Assembly (NCBI RefSeq): GCF_000427465.1
Contig: NZ_ATYB01000014.1
Coordinates: forward strand, 2,979,058 to 3,043,057
Direction: 5' to 3'
DNA from: Sinorhizobium arboris LMG 14919
GTDB taxonomy: Bacteria > Pseudomonadota > Alphaproteobacteria > Rhizobiales > Rhizobiaceae
DNA length: 64,000 nucleotides
Shown: piece after piece, positions 43,122 through 52,474 of the stretch
Layout of the letters: every line of letters starts with the position of its first letter
Numbering within the stretch: position 1 is the first letter of the stretch
Position numbers and translations under genes: made by a program
Notes under the pieces: generated by a model
Databases searched by the model: none
Told to the model about the DNA's origin: nothing
The model's input: the letters and a program-made list of their open reading frames with translations, nothing else

Positions 43122-43143
43122 GACGATCCGGAGGCAGCGCGGA

Positions 43144-43803
43144 ATGGACATCTCTCGAATGGTCCGTGCGACCAAAGTTCTAGTCCTGGCCCTCGCACTT
43201 GCGATGCCCTCCGGTCTGCCCGTGAGGGCGGCCGAAAGCGACGGTTTCGCTAATGCGGAGACCCGTACCCGCCATGTCCGGTTCAAACACCGGGTGCCGC
43301 ATCACGCCTGGGGTAAGGGGCATGGCCGCCATGGCTTCCATTTCAGCAACCGACGCCGTCACCGCTCCGCGACGCATGCCGACGGTTTTTCGTCCGCTGC
43401 TTCCAGGGGCCTGCCCGATGTTCAGACTCGCACCCGTCATGTGCGTCCGAGATATCCCTGGCCGGGATATCCCAGGCATCGCCACACCCGTCGCGGGCGG
43501 GACCATGGACCCGTGGTGATCATCAGTCGGGGCGGATATCCTTCCGCCGGTTACGACAGCTATGGGAATTACGACTTCCCCACACCTATTCCGGATATCG
43601 GCACCTATGCCGGCGGTCTTTCGGCTTACCGCGATGAAGGCAACGGCATCTATTTCAGCCGGGACGGCGGTTACTCCTATCTTGCCGGGGATACCGTCGC
43701 AGCCGGCCCGACTTCGAAACGTGCGAAGATCATCGTCGTCTCGCCGCAGGTCAATGCCAGCGCATGCTCGTGGGAGCACGGCGTCTGCGTCGTCAGACCG
43801 TAG
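43144..43803 (+). CDS. Secreted histidine/arginine-rich protein
   Basis: 219 aa from the ATG at 43144; ATG 43159 is also possible, and an upstream start at 43072 is unlikely because a CtrA box would lie inside it. A signal peptide (ATKVLVLALALAMPSGLPVRAAES) is followed by a basic region with many His/Arg residues and two TRTRHVR copies about 60 residues apart, then a more ordered C-terminal part with NGIYFSRDGGYSYLAGDTV and CSWEHGVCVVRP (two cysteines). Probably periplasmic or envelope-associated and cell-cycle regulated. No family is recognised; the basic repeats could bind polyanions or metal. Confidence 0.72.
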   Translation: MDISRMVRATKVLVLALALAMPSGLPVRAAESDGFANAETRTRHVRFKHRVPHHAWGKGHGRHGFHFSNRRRHRSATHADGFSSAASRGLPDVQTRTRHVRPRYPWPGYPRHRHTRRGRDHGPVVIISRGGYPSAGYDSYGNYDFPTPIPDIGTYAGGLSAYRDEGNGIYFSRDGGYSYLAGDTVAAGPTSKRAKIIVVSPQVNASACSWEHGVCVVRP

Positions 43804-43872
43804 GGTTTGCGCTGCGGACCACCCGTCCCCGCAAGGGAATGGGTTGGGGAGGAGATTCCCTGCGAATCGCAG

Positions 43873-44529
43873 TCACCCCGTGAGGGTGCCGAACCGCCAG
43901 ACCGTCGTGCGCTTCACCTCACTGTCTTCGAGCGCCCGCGTCACCGGCACCTCGTAGGTGGCAAGCGCCGTCATCCGCGCGCGCGGACAATAGGACCGCC
44001 CCGGATCGCCGACCAGCACGACGGCACCGGCACGTTCGAGCGCGTCGAACCAGGGAAGGAGCAGATCGGCGAAGCTCTTGTCGTAGAAGACGTCGCCGGC
44101 AAGGTAAATGTCGGCGGCCCGTTCCGAGCCGACGATATCGGTTCCCGTGAAGGCTATCGATACCCCGTTGAGCTCGGCGTTCAGCCGCGCGGCCGTCCCG
44201 GACCACGGGTCTATATCGGCGGCGACGACTTCATTCGCACCGGCCATCTTCGCCGCGATGGCGACGAGCCCGGAACCGGAGGCGAAATCGATGACTCGGC
44301 GGCCACGCACCGTCTCGGGGTGTTCGAGGATATAGCGGGCGAGCCCCTGCCCGCCCGCCCAGGCAAAGGCCCAGAAGGGTGGCGGCAGGCCGATCTGCTC
44401 CAGCTCGTCCTCGGTCTTCAGCCACAATTCATGCGCCTCACCCGCAAGGTGCAGGCGGATTTCCGGCACATGCGGCGGCGTAAGAATGTCGGTGTTGGCG
44501 CGAATGAAGCTTTCCGGATCGGTCTTCAC
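43873..44529 (-). CDS. Class I SAM-dependent methyltransferase (ETFB lysine/nicotinamide N-methyltransferase-like)
   Basis: 218 aa from the GTG at 44529, which has a GGGAG ribosome binding site 6 nt upstream; an ATG at 44595 would overlap the gap to the EVE gene and has no such site. The SAM motif I is VIDFASGSGLVAIAA followed by AADIDPWSGTAARLN, and LAGDVFYDKSFA corresponds to the METTL20-type segment. It may methylate a lysine of a protein such as the electron-transfer flavoprotein beta subunit; the substrate is inferred from the family only. It is the last gene of the tsaD-gpsA group. Confidence 0.83.
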   Translation of the reverse strand: MKTDPESFIRANTDILTPPHVPEIRLHLAGEAHELWLKTEDELEQIGLPPPFWAFAWAGGQGLARYILEHPETVRGRRVIDFASGSGLVAIAAKMAGANEVVAADIDPWSGTAARLNAELNGVSIAFTGTDIVGSERAADIYLAGDVFYDKSFADLLLPWFDALERAGAVVLVGDPGRSYCPRARMTALATYEVPVTRALEDSEVKRTTVWRFGTLTG

Positions 44530-44596
44530 GACTGTCTCCCAGCGGGATCCGAGGATCTGGGACCGATGTTCGGACACGTCACGCTGAAACCCCAAG

Positions 44597-45028
44597 CTAT
44601 CGGGGCGGGTTCTCGAGTCCGCCCATGCGGCAGACCTCGATCCACTCGTCTTCCGTCACCGGCTGCACCGAAAGGCGCATCGAAGTAACGAGCGACATCT
44701 TCGCGAGCTTCGGGTTTTCCTTGATCTCCTTCAAGGTGACGGGCCGCGGCATGTCCATCACCGCGCGGATGTCGACGCAATCCCAACGGGCATCGCCCTC
44801 GGCCGTCGAATCCGGATGCGAAAGCGCGCAGACCTCGGTGATCCCGACGATCTCCAGCCCCTCGTTGGAATGATAGAAGAAGCCCTTGTCGCCGATCTTC
44901 ATCGCCCGCATGTTGTTGCGCGCCAGATAGTTGCGCACGCCGGTCCACTCGGTACCCTTCTCGCCCGCATCCTTCTGCATCTGCCAGGACCATTTGGCCG
45001 GTTCGGATTTATAGAGCCAGAACGCCAT
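44597..45028 (-). CDS. EVE domain-containing protein
   Basis: 143 aa, whole protein is one EVE (PUA-like) domain: MAFWLYKSEPAKWSW at the N-terminus, then WTGVRNYLARNNMRAMKIGD and the FYHSNEGLEIVGIT strand. The fold is related to YTH readers, and EVE proteins bind modified bases in DNA or RNA; many are found in restriction contexts, but this one sits in a housekeeping operon. It starts 6 bp after the YciI stop. Confidence 0.92.
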   Translation of the reverse strand: MAFWLYKSEPAKWSWQMQKDAGEKGTEWTGVRNYLARNNMRAMKIGDKGFFYHSNEGLEIVGITEVCALSHPDSTAEGDARWDCVDIRAVMDMPRPVTLKEIKENPKLAKMSLVTSMRLSVQPVTEDEWIEVCRMGGLENPPR

Positions 45029-45034
45029 CGCTCC

Positions 45035-45328
45035 TCAAGCCTCCGGATTGTTGAACACCCAGTTATAGGCCTTGATCTCGACATTTGAGAAAAGACCCGC
45101 CTTCGCATAGGGATCGGCCTCGGCGACCGCCTTCGCCTCTTCGATCGTGTCGGCCCTGACGATCACAAGACTACCCGTCGGCTTGCCGTCGCCTCCGAGA
45201 AACGGGCCGGCGATCTTAAGAATGCCCCGGGCATTGAGGTCGTCGAGATAGGCGAGATGGTCGGGCCGCGTGTCGAGCCTGAGTTGCAGCGCGCCGGGCT
45301 TGTCCGTGCAGAGCAGTGCGAAAAGCAT
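45035..45328 (-). CDS. YciI family protein
   Basis: 97 aa from the second of two adjacent ATGs (45328), which is the better spaced from AGGAGG. The YciI/PF03795 fold is a ferredoxin-like small domain, with RPDHLAYLDDLNARGIL carrying the conserved histidine/aspartate pair and GPFLGGDGKPTGSLVIV. Function unknown, possibly a small enzyme. It lies 37 bp after gpsA. Confidence 0.9.
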   Translation of the reverse strand: MLFALLCTDKPGALQLRLDTRPDHLAYLDDLNARGILKIAGPFLGGDGKPTGSLVIVRADTIEEAKAVAEADPYAKAGLFSNVEIKAYNWVFNNPEA

Positions 45329-45365
45329 CATTCCTCCTGGAGAGTTGGCTGGAGTGTTTGGCAGG

Positions 45366-46364
45366 TCATTCCTGAGTTATCGGGCGCGACATCAACTGCT
45401 CAAGCGCGGTTCGGACGTCGAGCTTGCCGTCGATGATGGCGGCGACCGCCTCGGTGACCGGCATTTCGATGCCGAGATCGCGGGCGACGCGGGCAGCCAC
45501 CGAGGCGGCGAACGCACCTTCGACGAGTTCGCCGCGCTCGCCCCCGGCGCGACCGCTCCTGCCGAGCGCTATCCCGAAGCGCAGGTTGCGCGACTGGTGG
45601 CTCGTCGCGGTCAGCACGAGATCGCCGAGCCCGGAAAGCCCGTGTACCGTATCGGGCTCGCCGCCCTTCGCCACGATGAAGCGGGACATTTCCGCAAGGC
45701 CGCGGGAGATCAGCGCCGCGCGGGCAGAATCGCCGAGCCCCGCGCCTTCGACGATGCCGCAGGCGATCGCCAGCACGTTCTTCAAGGCTCCGCCGAGCTG
45801 TACGCCGATCCGGTCCTCCGACGGGTAAAGCCTAAAGGTCGGTCCGGACAGCGCGCCGGCGAGTTCGGTCGCGACGCCATCCGGCGCGGCGATGACCATC
45901 GCCGTCGGCAGGCCTTTGGCGATGTCGGCAGCAAAGCCCGGGCCCGACAGCACGCCGATCCTGTGTCCCGGCAGTTCCTCGCCGAGCACATCGGTCAGCA
46001 GCCGGCCGGTCGATTGCTCCATACCCTTGGCGCAGGTGACGATCGTCGCATCGGTCCTGATCCGGGTGCCATAGCTGCGGGCACCCGCTCGCTGCTCCTG
46101 CGACGGCATGGCAAAAAGGACGATATCGGCATCCGAAAGCACGGCGGCCTCGGAAGAAAAGGCAAGTCCGGCGGGAAGAGAAACGCCAGGAAGGACTGCT
46201 TCGTTTCGACCGGTTCGGCGGCATTCGTCGGCCACCTCCGGCCGGCGTGCGAGCAGCGTGACCTTCGCCGTTTCCTTGGCTGCAGCAACGGCCGCAAGCG
46301 CCGTCCCGAAGGCACCAGCACCGACAATGACGATCTCTTGCACGCTTTTCGATCTGCCGGTCAT
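45366..46364 (-). CDS. gpsA: Glycerol-3-phosphate dehydrogenase (NAD(P)+)
   Basis: 332 aa. N-terminal [14 protein letters not shown] is the nucleotide site; the substrate domain includes [17 protein letters not shown] with the catalytic lysine (LKN) and [10 protein letters not shown]. It reduces dihydroxyacetone phosphate to glycerol-3-phosphate for phospholipid synthesis. The start is 10 bp after the tsaD stop; a GTG seven codons in is a possible alternative. Confidence 0.96.
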   Translation of the reverse strand: MTGRSKSVQEIVIVGAGAFGTALAAVAAAKETAKVTLLARRPEVADECRRTGRNEAVLPGVSLPAGLAFSSEAAVLSDADIVLFAMPSQEQRAGARSYGTRIRTDATIVTCAKGMEQSTGRLLTDVLGEELPGHRIGVLSGPGFAADIAKGLPTAMVIAAPDGVATELAGALSGPTFRLYPSEDRIGVQLGGALKNVLAIACGIVEGAGLGDSARAALISRGLAEMSRFIVAKGGEPDTVHGLSGLGDLVLTATSHQSRNLRFGIALGRSGRAGGERGELVEGAFAASVAARVARDLGIEMPVTEAVAAIIDGKLDVRTALEQLMSRPITQE

Positions 46365-46374
46365 CTTCGATCCA

Positions 46375-47472
46375 TCATGCCTTGGCGCCGCGTCTGCCCG
46401 AGCCGATCAAGGCCTTTGCTTCGGCGTCGAGCGGCCAGCGCGAACGCGGGGCCACGTCGAGAGGGTCCGCCGACACGCCCGCCGCCAGGCGCTCCGCACC
46501 GGCCCAGGCGATCATCGCGGCGTTATCGGTGCAAAGCTGCAGCGGCGGTGCGACGAAACGGAAACCGTGCTCGTCGCAGAGCGATTGCAGCGTCCGGCGC
46601 AATGTCTGGTTTGCGGCGACCCCGCCGGCGACGACGAGGGCCGGTTGCTCCACCGAAGCGAAGTCCCCCCGGAACCGCTTCAGGCCGCGCCCGACCCGAT
46701 CCCTGAGCGTGCGGGAAATGGCGCGCTGGAAAGAGGCGCAGACGTCGGCGATGTCCCGGTCCGTCACCGGTTCCAGCGCCTGCGCCGCCTGGCGGACCGC
46801 CGTCTTCAGGCCGGAAAAGGAGAAGTCGAGCCTGGCGTCGCCGACGAGCGGCCGGGGGAAATCGAAGCGCTGCGGATCGCCGGTTTGTGCCGCCCGCTCG
46901 ACGGCCGGCCCGCCCGGATAGGGAAGACCGAGCAGCTTGGCCGTCTTGTCGAAGGCCTCGCCGAGCGCATCGTCGATCGTCGTGCCCCAGCGCTGATAGT
47001 CGCCGACGCCCTTGACGAGGATCAGCTGCGTGTGGCCGCCCGAGACGAGCAGCATCAGATAGGGAAAGGAAAGGCCGTCGGTCAGCCGCGCCGTCAGCGC
47101 GTGTCCTTCGAGGTGATTGATCGCATAGAGCGGTTTGCCCGTCGCTCGTGCGATCGCTTTTCCGGTCATCAGCCCGACGATGAGCCCGCCGATCAGGCCG
47201 GGGCCGCTTGTCGCAGCGATCGCATCGATGTCCTGCAGCTTCACGCCGGCGCGTAAGAGCGCTTCCTCGATCAGCGTGTCGAGCGCCTCGACATGGGCGC
47301 GCGCCGCGATCTCGGGAACGACGCCGCCATAGGCGCTGTGCTCTTCGAGCTGGCTCAACACGACATCGCCCAGAATCCGGCCGCGGCCCTCTTCATCGCG
47401 CAGAACGACCGAAGCCGCGGTTTCGTCGCAGCTTGTCTCAATACCGAGGATGCGCAGAGGCGGGGACGTCAC
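46375..47472 (-). CDS. tsaD: tRNA N6-threonylcarbamoyladenosine synthase subunit TsaD
   Basis: 365 aa. [16 protein letters not shown] at the N-terminus and the metal-binding histidines in [14 protein letters not shown] (HxxxH) define the Kae1/Qri7/TsaD family; [10 protein letters not shown] is the ATP-associated motif. With TsaB and TsaE it makes t6A37 in tRNAs reading ANN codons. It heads the minus-strand group tsaD-gpsA-yciI-EVE-methyltransferase and is divergent from hemC. Confidence 0.97.
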   Translation of the reverse strand: MTSPPLRILGIETSCDETAASVVLRDEEGRGRILGDVVLSQLEEHSAYGGVVPEIAARAHVEALDTLIEEALLRAGVKLQDIDAIAATSGPGLIGGLIVGLMTGKAIARATGKPLYAINHLEGHALTARLTDGLSFPYLMLLVSGGHTQLILVKGVGDYQRWGTTIDDALGEAFDKTAKLLGLPYPGGPAVERAAQTGDPQRFDFPRPLVGDARLDFSFSGLKTAVRQAAQALEPVTDRDIADVCASFQRAISRTLRDRVGRGLKRFRGDFASVEQPALVVAGGVAANQTLRRTLQSLCDEHGFRFVAPPLQLCTDNAAMIAWAGAERLAAGVSADPLDVAPRSRWPLDAEAKALIGSGRRGAKA

Positions 47473-47523
47473 GTGCTATACTCAATGATTGCGGTCGCAG
47501 TGAAAGGTGGCTACACGGAACTC

Positions 47524-47568
47524 ACGCAGCGCCGTGCGTCTTCAGACGCACAAAGGACGCTGTAACGC
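47524..47568. repeat. Palindromic repeat type 2, copy C (reverse orientation)
   Basis: On the minus strand it reads GCGTTACAGCGTCC and ends GGCGCTGC, with stem GTGCGTC/GACGCAC and a TGAA loop, aligning to copies at 12835 and 25786 with a loop shorter by two bases. It lies between tsaD and hemC and is directly followed by the type 1 palindrome. Confidence 0.65.
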
Positions 47569-47574
47569 TTTGAA

Positions 47575-47622
47575 CTGCATGGTTTTGTCCCTAAACCGGT
47601 ACCGGCTAAGGAACCCATGCAG
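47575..47622. repeat. 48-bp palindromic repeat type 1, copy B (reverse orientation)
   Basis: Bounded by CTGCATG and CATGCAG, with internal TTTTGTCC and GGTACCGG-like centre. It matches the copy at 12778 in layout when inverted. It ends 19 bp before the hemC ATG, so it would lie in the leader of the hemC mRNA. Confidence 0.68.
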
Positions 47623-47641
47623 TAACAACGGATGGCGAAGG

Positions 47642-48571
47642 ATGCAAACAAAACCTTTCCGCATCGGCACGCGCGGCAGCCCGCTGGCGCTGGCTCAGAC
47701 GCATGAAACGCGCGACCGGCTCGCGGCCGCCCATGGTCTGCCGCCGGAAATGTTCGAGATCGTCATTCTTTCCACGAAGGGCGACCGGATCACAGACCGG
47801 CCGCTTGCGGAGATCGGCGGCAAGGGCCTGTTCACCGAGGAGCTCGAACAGCAGCTTCTGTCAGGGGACCTCGATTTCGCCGTGCATTCGTCGAAGGACA
47901 TGCCGACGAAGCTGCCCGACGGGCTTTTCCTTTCCGCCTTCCTGCCGCGTGAGGACATCCGTGACGCCTTTGTCGGCCGTTCGGCCGCAAGGCTTATCGA
48001 TCTTCCGCAAGGCGCCACCGTCGGCTCGTCGTCGCTGCGCCGTCAGGCGCTGATCCGAAGGCTTCGGCCCGATGTCGACGTGATCACCTATCGCGGCCAG
48101 GTCGAGACGCGTTTGCGCAAGCTTGCCGAAGGGCAGGTCGACGGCACGCTTCTGGCCTTCGCCGGTCTGAAGCGCCTCGGCATGGAGGATGTGCCGACGG
48201 AGCTGCTGGATCCGCAGGAATTTCCGCCGGCGCCCGCTCAGGGCGCGATCTGCGTCGAGGCCCGGATCGGCGACGACCGTACCAACGCGCTGCTTGCGGC
48301 AATCGACGATCCGCGCACCCGCGAGGCGGTTTCCTGCGAGCGCGGCTTCCTGGCGACGCTCGACGGCTCCTGCCGCACGCCGATCGCCGGCTACGCCCAA
48401 TCGGACGGCACGCATATCCGTTTTGCCGGCATGATCCTGACGCCCGACGGCACCACCTGCCATCAGATCGAAATCGACGGCAGAGCGGCGGACGCGGCGA
48501 GGCTTGGGCAGGAGGCAGGCGAGCGGATCCGCGCCAAGGCTGGGCCGGGTTTTTTCTCCAGCTGGAGCTGA
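47642..48571 (+). CDS. hemC: Porphobilinogen deaminase (hydroxymethylbilane synthase)
   Basis: 309 aa from the ATG at 47642; the frame is open from 47507 but the upstream part covers the repeats and is not family-like. Conserved [13 protein letters not shown] (7-19), [12 protein letters not shown] (61-72) and VHSSKDMPT (81-89); the dipyrromethane cofactor cysteine is C244 in [11 protein letters not shown]. It polymerises four porphobilinogen units to hydroxymethylbilane in the cytosol. hemD follows 4 bp later. Confidence 0.97.
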   Translation: MQTKPFRIGTRGSPLALAQTHETRDRLAAAHGLPPEMFEIVILSTKGDRITDRPLAEIGGKGLFTEELEQQLLSGDLDFAVHSSKDMPTKLPDGLFLSAFLPREDIRDAFVGRSAARLIDLPQGATVGSSSLRRQALIRRLRPDVDVITYRGQVETRLRKLAEGQVDGTLLAFAGLKRLGMEDVPTELLDPQEFPPAPAQGAICVEARIGDDRTNALLAAIDDPRTREAVSCERGFLATLDGSCRTPIAGYAQSDGTHIRFAGMILTPDGTTCHQIEIDGRAADAARLGQEAGERIRAKAGPGFFSSWS

Positions 48572-48575
48572 ACCG

Positions 48576-49283
48576 ATGCGCGTGCTCGTGACCCGGCCAC
48601 GTCCGACCGCCGAAAGGACGGCAGCAAGGCTTGGTTCCATGGGCCATGAAGCAGTCATCCTGCCGCTGATGCAGGCGCAGCATCTCGCCGGGGCGGTTCG
48701 GGCCGCATTGAGTGAGCCCCACCAGGCGATCGCCGTCACCAGTGCGGAGGCGGTCCGCGTCCTCGGCTCGCTTGGATCCGGGCTGGAGCAGCACCTTGCC
48801 ACACCGCTCTTCGCCGTGGGCGAAGCGACGGCGCGCGCCGCAGGCGATCTCGGATTTACCGATATCCGCATCGGTCCGGGAACCGGCGAGGGCCTCGCGG
48901 AGACGGTGGCTGCCCACCTCCCCCTCGGCGGAACGCTGGCCTATCTCGCCGGTTCGCCGCGGACCGACGGTTTCGAGCGATCACTGCACGGGCGGCGGAT
49001 CGGCCACAGGACCGTCGAATGCTACAGGATGACGCCGGTCCACTATCCTGCGGAGACCCTGCCCGGGCTCGTCCGCGCAGGCCCTTTCGATGCGGTGCTG
49101 CTCTATTCCCGCGAGACCGCGCGACGCTTGGTCGCAGGATTGCGGGAGAGCGGACTTGAACCCGCGGACCTTGCGGCCCGCTTCCTGTGCCTGAGCTGGC
49201 CGATCAGAGAGATCCTGCCGGCCGACCTTGCCTGCGAGATTGCAGCGGCGCCCGACGAGGAAAGCCTCTTCACGCTTCTTTGA
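48576..49283 (+). CDS. hemD: Uroporphyrinogen-III synthase
   Basis: 235 aa from the ATG at 48576. Begins MRVLVTRPRPTAERTA, includes ITVTSAEAVRVLGS-like core (IAVTSAEAVRVL) and the C-terminal DAVLLYSRETARRLV. HemD sequences are poorly conserved, but the position right after hemC and the two-lobed domain pattern support it. It cyclises hydroxymethylbilane with inversion of ring D. Confidence 0.92.
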   Translation: MRVLVTRPRPTAERTAARLGSMGHEAVILPLMQAQHLAGAVRAALSEPHQAIAVTSAEAVRVLGSLGSGLEQHLATPLFAVGEATARAAGDLGFTDIRIGPGTGEGLAETVAAHLPLGGTLAYLAGSPRTDGFERSLHGRRIGHRTVECYRMTPVHYPAETLPGLVRAGPFDAVLLYSRETARRLVAGLRESGLEPADLAARFLCLSWPIREILPADLACEIAAAPDEESLFTLL

Positions 49284-49519
49284 GGCCACATCAGCAAACT
49301 TAACGCCGGTTTTTCGCCTGCATTCCGTACCTTGCTCGGGTCATCTGGGGCATTTCCGTCAAAAACCATAGTCTGGGGCTTTCCCTCGTCATCCTCGCTG
49401 ACTAGGTTTGCGTTAGAAACAGGTGAGGAAAGCTGCGGGAGCTCCTGCCGCAGATCCGCTCCGGAGAGCCCGATGGCAAGGAAACGGCCTGAAAGGCAAT
49501 GAAACGGTAAGAGGTGACC

Positions 49520-50815
49520 ATGGCATCGGAAAAGCCGCCGCGCCGCCCGAAATCCGGGAAAGAACCGCTGACGATCGATCTCGATGCGGAGAAGACTGCG
49601 GAGTCCGCGGCCGCCGCCGACGGGGAAGCTGGATCGGACAAGCCGGCGGATGTATCGGCAGTCGAGGCGGCGGAAACCGGCGAAGTGAGGATCGGCGAAG
49701 TCGAAAACAACGAGACCGGCATCGGCGAACCTCGATCGCCGGGGGACGATCCGCGACAAGAGGAGAAAGAGACCGAGGAAGCGCGCGCCGACGCGGCCGC
49801 GGCCGCCTTCGATGCGGAGCTTCCGCATGGGAGCAATGGCGAAATGGCCGAGCCGAAGAAGAGGCAAGGAACGGGCGCAGGCGCGCTTGCGGCCGGCATC
49901 CTCGGCGGCCTCATAGCGCTGGCAGGTGCCGGCGTGCTGCAATATGCCGGTTACGTTCCGGCACCCGGGCCGGAGCGGACGGGCGGCGAGCCGAACCTTG
50001 CGGGCGAGATCGAAGCGATCAAGGCCGAGCTTCAGGCCCGGACCCCGGCGGCAGCCGTGGACGTCGTCCCACTGGAAAACCGTCTTGCTGCCCTGGAACA
50101 GGCAGCCCGAGAGCCCGGCGCGGCCGCAGCCGCACCTGAGGTCAAGGCGCTCGAAGCCGAAGTCGCCAACCTGACGAACGAAATGGCCGCCCTGAAAACC
50201 GAGCTTGCCGAAACGCGCCAGGCGGCGGATGCCGCCAAGGCGGAACTTTCCGGCCGTATCGACCAGGCGGAGCAGAAGCTGAACGAGCCTGCGAATGATA
50301 TCGAGATGGCGAAGGCCGTAGCCGTCACCGCGCTGAAGACGGCGATCGATCGCGGCGGGCCGTTCCTCGCCGAACTGGACGCCTTGCGCAGCATTGCGCC
50401 CGAGGACCCGGCGGTCAAGGAACTGGCCGATGTCGCCGCGACCGGCGTCGCCACGCGGACTGAACTCAAGGACAGCTTCCGGCCGGCGGCGGACGCGATG
50501 CTGGACGCGCTGCATCAGCCCGATCCCAACCAGGGCATTTTCGATCGTCTCGTCTCCAGCGCCATGTCGGGCATTCGCGTGCGGCCGGTCGGCAGTGTAG
50601 AGGGCGACACGCCGGAAGCGGTAATCGCCCGCATCGAAGACAAGCTCGATAACGGCGATCTCAAGGGCGCATCGCTCGAATGGGACAGCCTCCCTGAGGC
50701 TGCGAGATCCGCCGGCCAGGGGTTCAAGGAGAAGCTCGACCGCCGGCTTGGCGTCGAAACAGTCATCGATGCCGCCGTCGCCGGGACCATGACGCGCACC
50801 GGTACGCAAGGCTAG
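49520..50815 (+). CDS. Mitofilin/Mic60-like inner membrane protein
   Basis: 431 aa from the ATG at 49520 (an ATG at 49514 is two codons earlier). An acidic, Pro/Ala-rich N-terminal cytoplasmic region (about 1-115) is followed by a single transmembrane helix near 117-140, a long coiled coil in the periplasm (about 150-270, ETRQAADAAKAELSGRIDQ) and a C-terminal mitofilin-like domain (GGPFLAELDALRSIAPEDP). Alphaproteobacterial Mic60 relatives are known to be encoded in heme operons, and are thought to shape membrane invaginations like their mitochondrial counterparts. It lies between hemD and hemY on the same strand. Confidence 0.85.
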   Translation: MASEKPPRRPKSGKEPLTIDLDAEKTAESAAAADGEAGSDKPADVSAVEAAETGEVRIGEVENNETGIGEPRSPGDDPRQEEKETEEARADAAAAAFDAELPHGSNGEMAEPKKRQGTGAGALAAGILGGLIALAGAGVLQYAGYVPAPGPERTGGEPNLAGEIEAIKAELQARTPAAAVDVVPLENRLAALEQAAREPGAAAAAPEVKALEAEVANLTNEMAALKTELAETRQAADAAKAELSGRIDQAEQKLNEPANDIEMAKAVAVTALKTAIDRGGPFLAELDALRSIAPEDPAVKELADVAATGVATRTELKDSFRPAADAMLDALHQPDPNQGIFDRLVSSAMSGIRVRPVGSVEGDTPEAVIARIEDKLDNGDLKGASLEWDSLPEAARSAGQGFKEKLDRRLGVETVIDAAVAGTMTRTGTQG

Positions 50816-50833
50816 CGGGAGAAAGAAGACTAT

Positions 50834-52441
50834 ATGATCCGGATACTGTTCTTCGTCCTGCTCGTCCTCTGCCTTGCTCTCGGCCTTGCCTGGCTCGCGG
50901 ATCGCCCCGGGGAATTGTCGCTGATCTGGCAAGGTCAGCTGATCGAGATGAGCCTGATGCGCGCCGCCTCGATCCTGATCTCGCTCATCGCTGCCGTTCT
51001 GATCGTCGTCTGGCTGCTCCGCACGATCTGGTTGTCGCCGCATACCGTCACGCGTTACTTTCGCGCCCGCAAGCGCGATCGCGGCTATCAGGCGCTGTCG
51101 ACAGGCCTGATAGCGGCAGGCGCCGGCGACGCCAATCTCGCCCGCAAGATGGCCGCCCGCACGCGAGGCCTGATCAACTCGGATCAGGAGCCGCTCATCC
51201 ATCTGCTTGAAGCGCAGACCGCGCTGATCGAGGGCAAATACGACGACGCCCGCAGAAAATTCGAGGCGATGGCGGACGACCCCGAGACGCGCGAACTCGG
51301 CCTGCGAGGGCTCTATCTGGAGGCCAAGCGGCTCGGCGCCAACGAGGCTGCGCGCCAATATGCCGAGCGCGCCTCCGAGAAGGCGCCGCACTTGGCGTGG
51401 GCGACCCTGGCAACGCTCGACCACCGCAGCCAGGCACGGCAATGGGACGAGGCTATCCGTCTGCTCGATCAGAGCCGCGCCGCGCGCGTTCTCGAAAGAA
51501 AGGAAGCGGACCGGAAAAAGGCCGTGCTTCTGACCGCGCGGGCAATGGAAAGGCTGGACGCAGACCCGAAATCCGCGCGTGACGACGCGCAGGCGGCGCT
51601 GAAGCTCGACGACAGCCTTGTGCCGGCGGCGCTCGTTGCCGCCAAGGCATTGTTTCGGGAGGACAATTTGCGCAAGGGCGCTTCGATCCTCGAAAAGATG
51701 TGGAAATCGGATCCTCATCCGGACATCGCCCGTCTCTATGTGCGGGCGCGCGGCGGCGATTCCGCCCTCGACCGTCTGAAGCGGGCGAAGAGGCTCGAAT
51801 CACTCCGCAGCAACAATGCCGTCGCGCTGGCCACGGTCGCCGAGGCGGCGCTCGATGCGCGCGAACTTGCTCTTGCGCGGACGAAAGCCGAGGCCGCCGC
51901 CCGGCTCGAGCCGACCGAGAGCATTTTCCTGTTGCTCGCGGATATCGAGGAAGCGGACACTGGCGACCAGGGCCGCATCCGTCACTGGATGGCACAGGCG
52001 CTGAAGAGCCCGCGCGATCCCGCCTGGACCGCCGACGGGGTCACCTCGCCGGTCTGGCTGCCGGTCTCGCCGGTCAGCGGCCGCCTCGACGCTTTCGAGT
52101 GGAAGGCCCCGCCGTCACAGATTGCCGCCGCAACGCAGGACGGGCATCCGAACCCCGATGAGGCAATTCGCAGCCTTCCGCCTGTCTCGGCCGCGCCCCG
52201 CGCCGCCGAAGAACCGGCGCGGGCGGAAGTGGCCGAGACCGCCCCGCCGGCGGAGCACGGCCAGGCCGAGCACGAAAAGGCGATCAGCATTCCCGACCGG
52301 AAGGAACCGCCCGCTTCGCCCGCCAGGAAAAAGGACGCCGAAGAGGCACCGGATCCCTTTTTCGGCCGCCCCCCGGACGACCCCGGCGTGCGCGAACCGG
52401 CGCCGGCGGAACAGAACACCGCCAACTTCCGTCTCTTCTGA
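50834..52441 (+). CDS. hemY: HemY-type heme-operon membrane protein (TPR-like)
   Basis: 535 aa. Two N-terminal transmembrane helices (about 3-22 and 39-63) and the HemY_N region LADRPGELSLIWQGQLIEMSL are followed by helical tetratricopeptide-like repeats and a disordered, acidic Pro-rich C-terminus. HemY of this type is a membrane protein linked to late heme synthesis, not the oxidase of the same name. It follows mic60 by 18 bp. Confidence 0.9.
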   Translation: MIRILFFVLLVLCLALGLAWLADRPGELSLIWQGQLIEMSLMRAASILISLIAAVLIVVWLLRTIWLSPHTVTRYFRARKRDRGYQALSTGLIAAGAGDANLARKMAARTRGLINSDQEPLIHLLEAQTALIEGKYDDARRKFEAMADDPETRELGLRGLYLEAKRLGANEAARQYAERASEKAPHLAWATLATLDHRSQARQWDEAIRLLDQSRAARVLERKEADRKKAVLLTARAMERLDADPKSARDDAQAALKLDDSLVPAALVAAKALFREDNLRKGASILEKMWKSDPHPDIARLYVRARGGDSALDRLKRAKRLESLRSNNAVALATVAEAALDARELALARTKAEAAARLEPTESIFLLLADIEEADTGDQGRIRHWMAQALKSPRDPAWTADGVTSPVWLPVSPVSGRLDAFEWKAPPSQIAAATQDGHPNPDEAIRSLPPVSAAPRAAEEPARAEVAETAPPAEHGQAEHEKAISIPDRKEPPASPARKKDAEEAPDPFFGRPPDDPGVREPAPAEQNTANFRLF

Positions 52442-52474
52442 ACCCCGGTATCTCATAGTTGCAGGCGATAGTGC

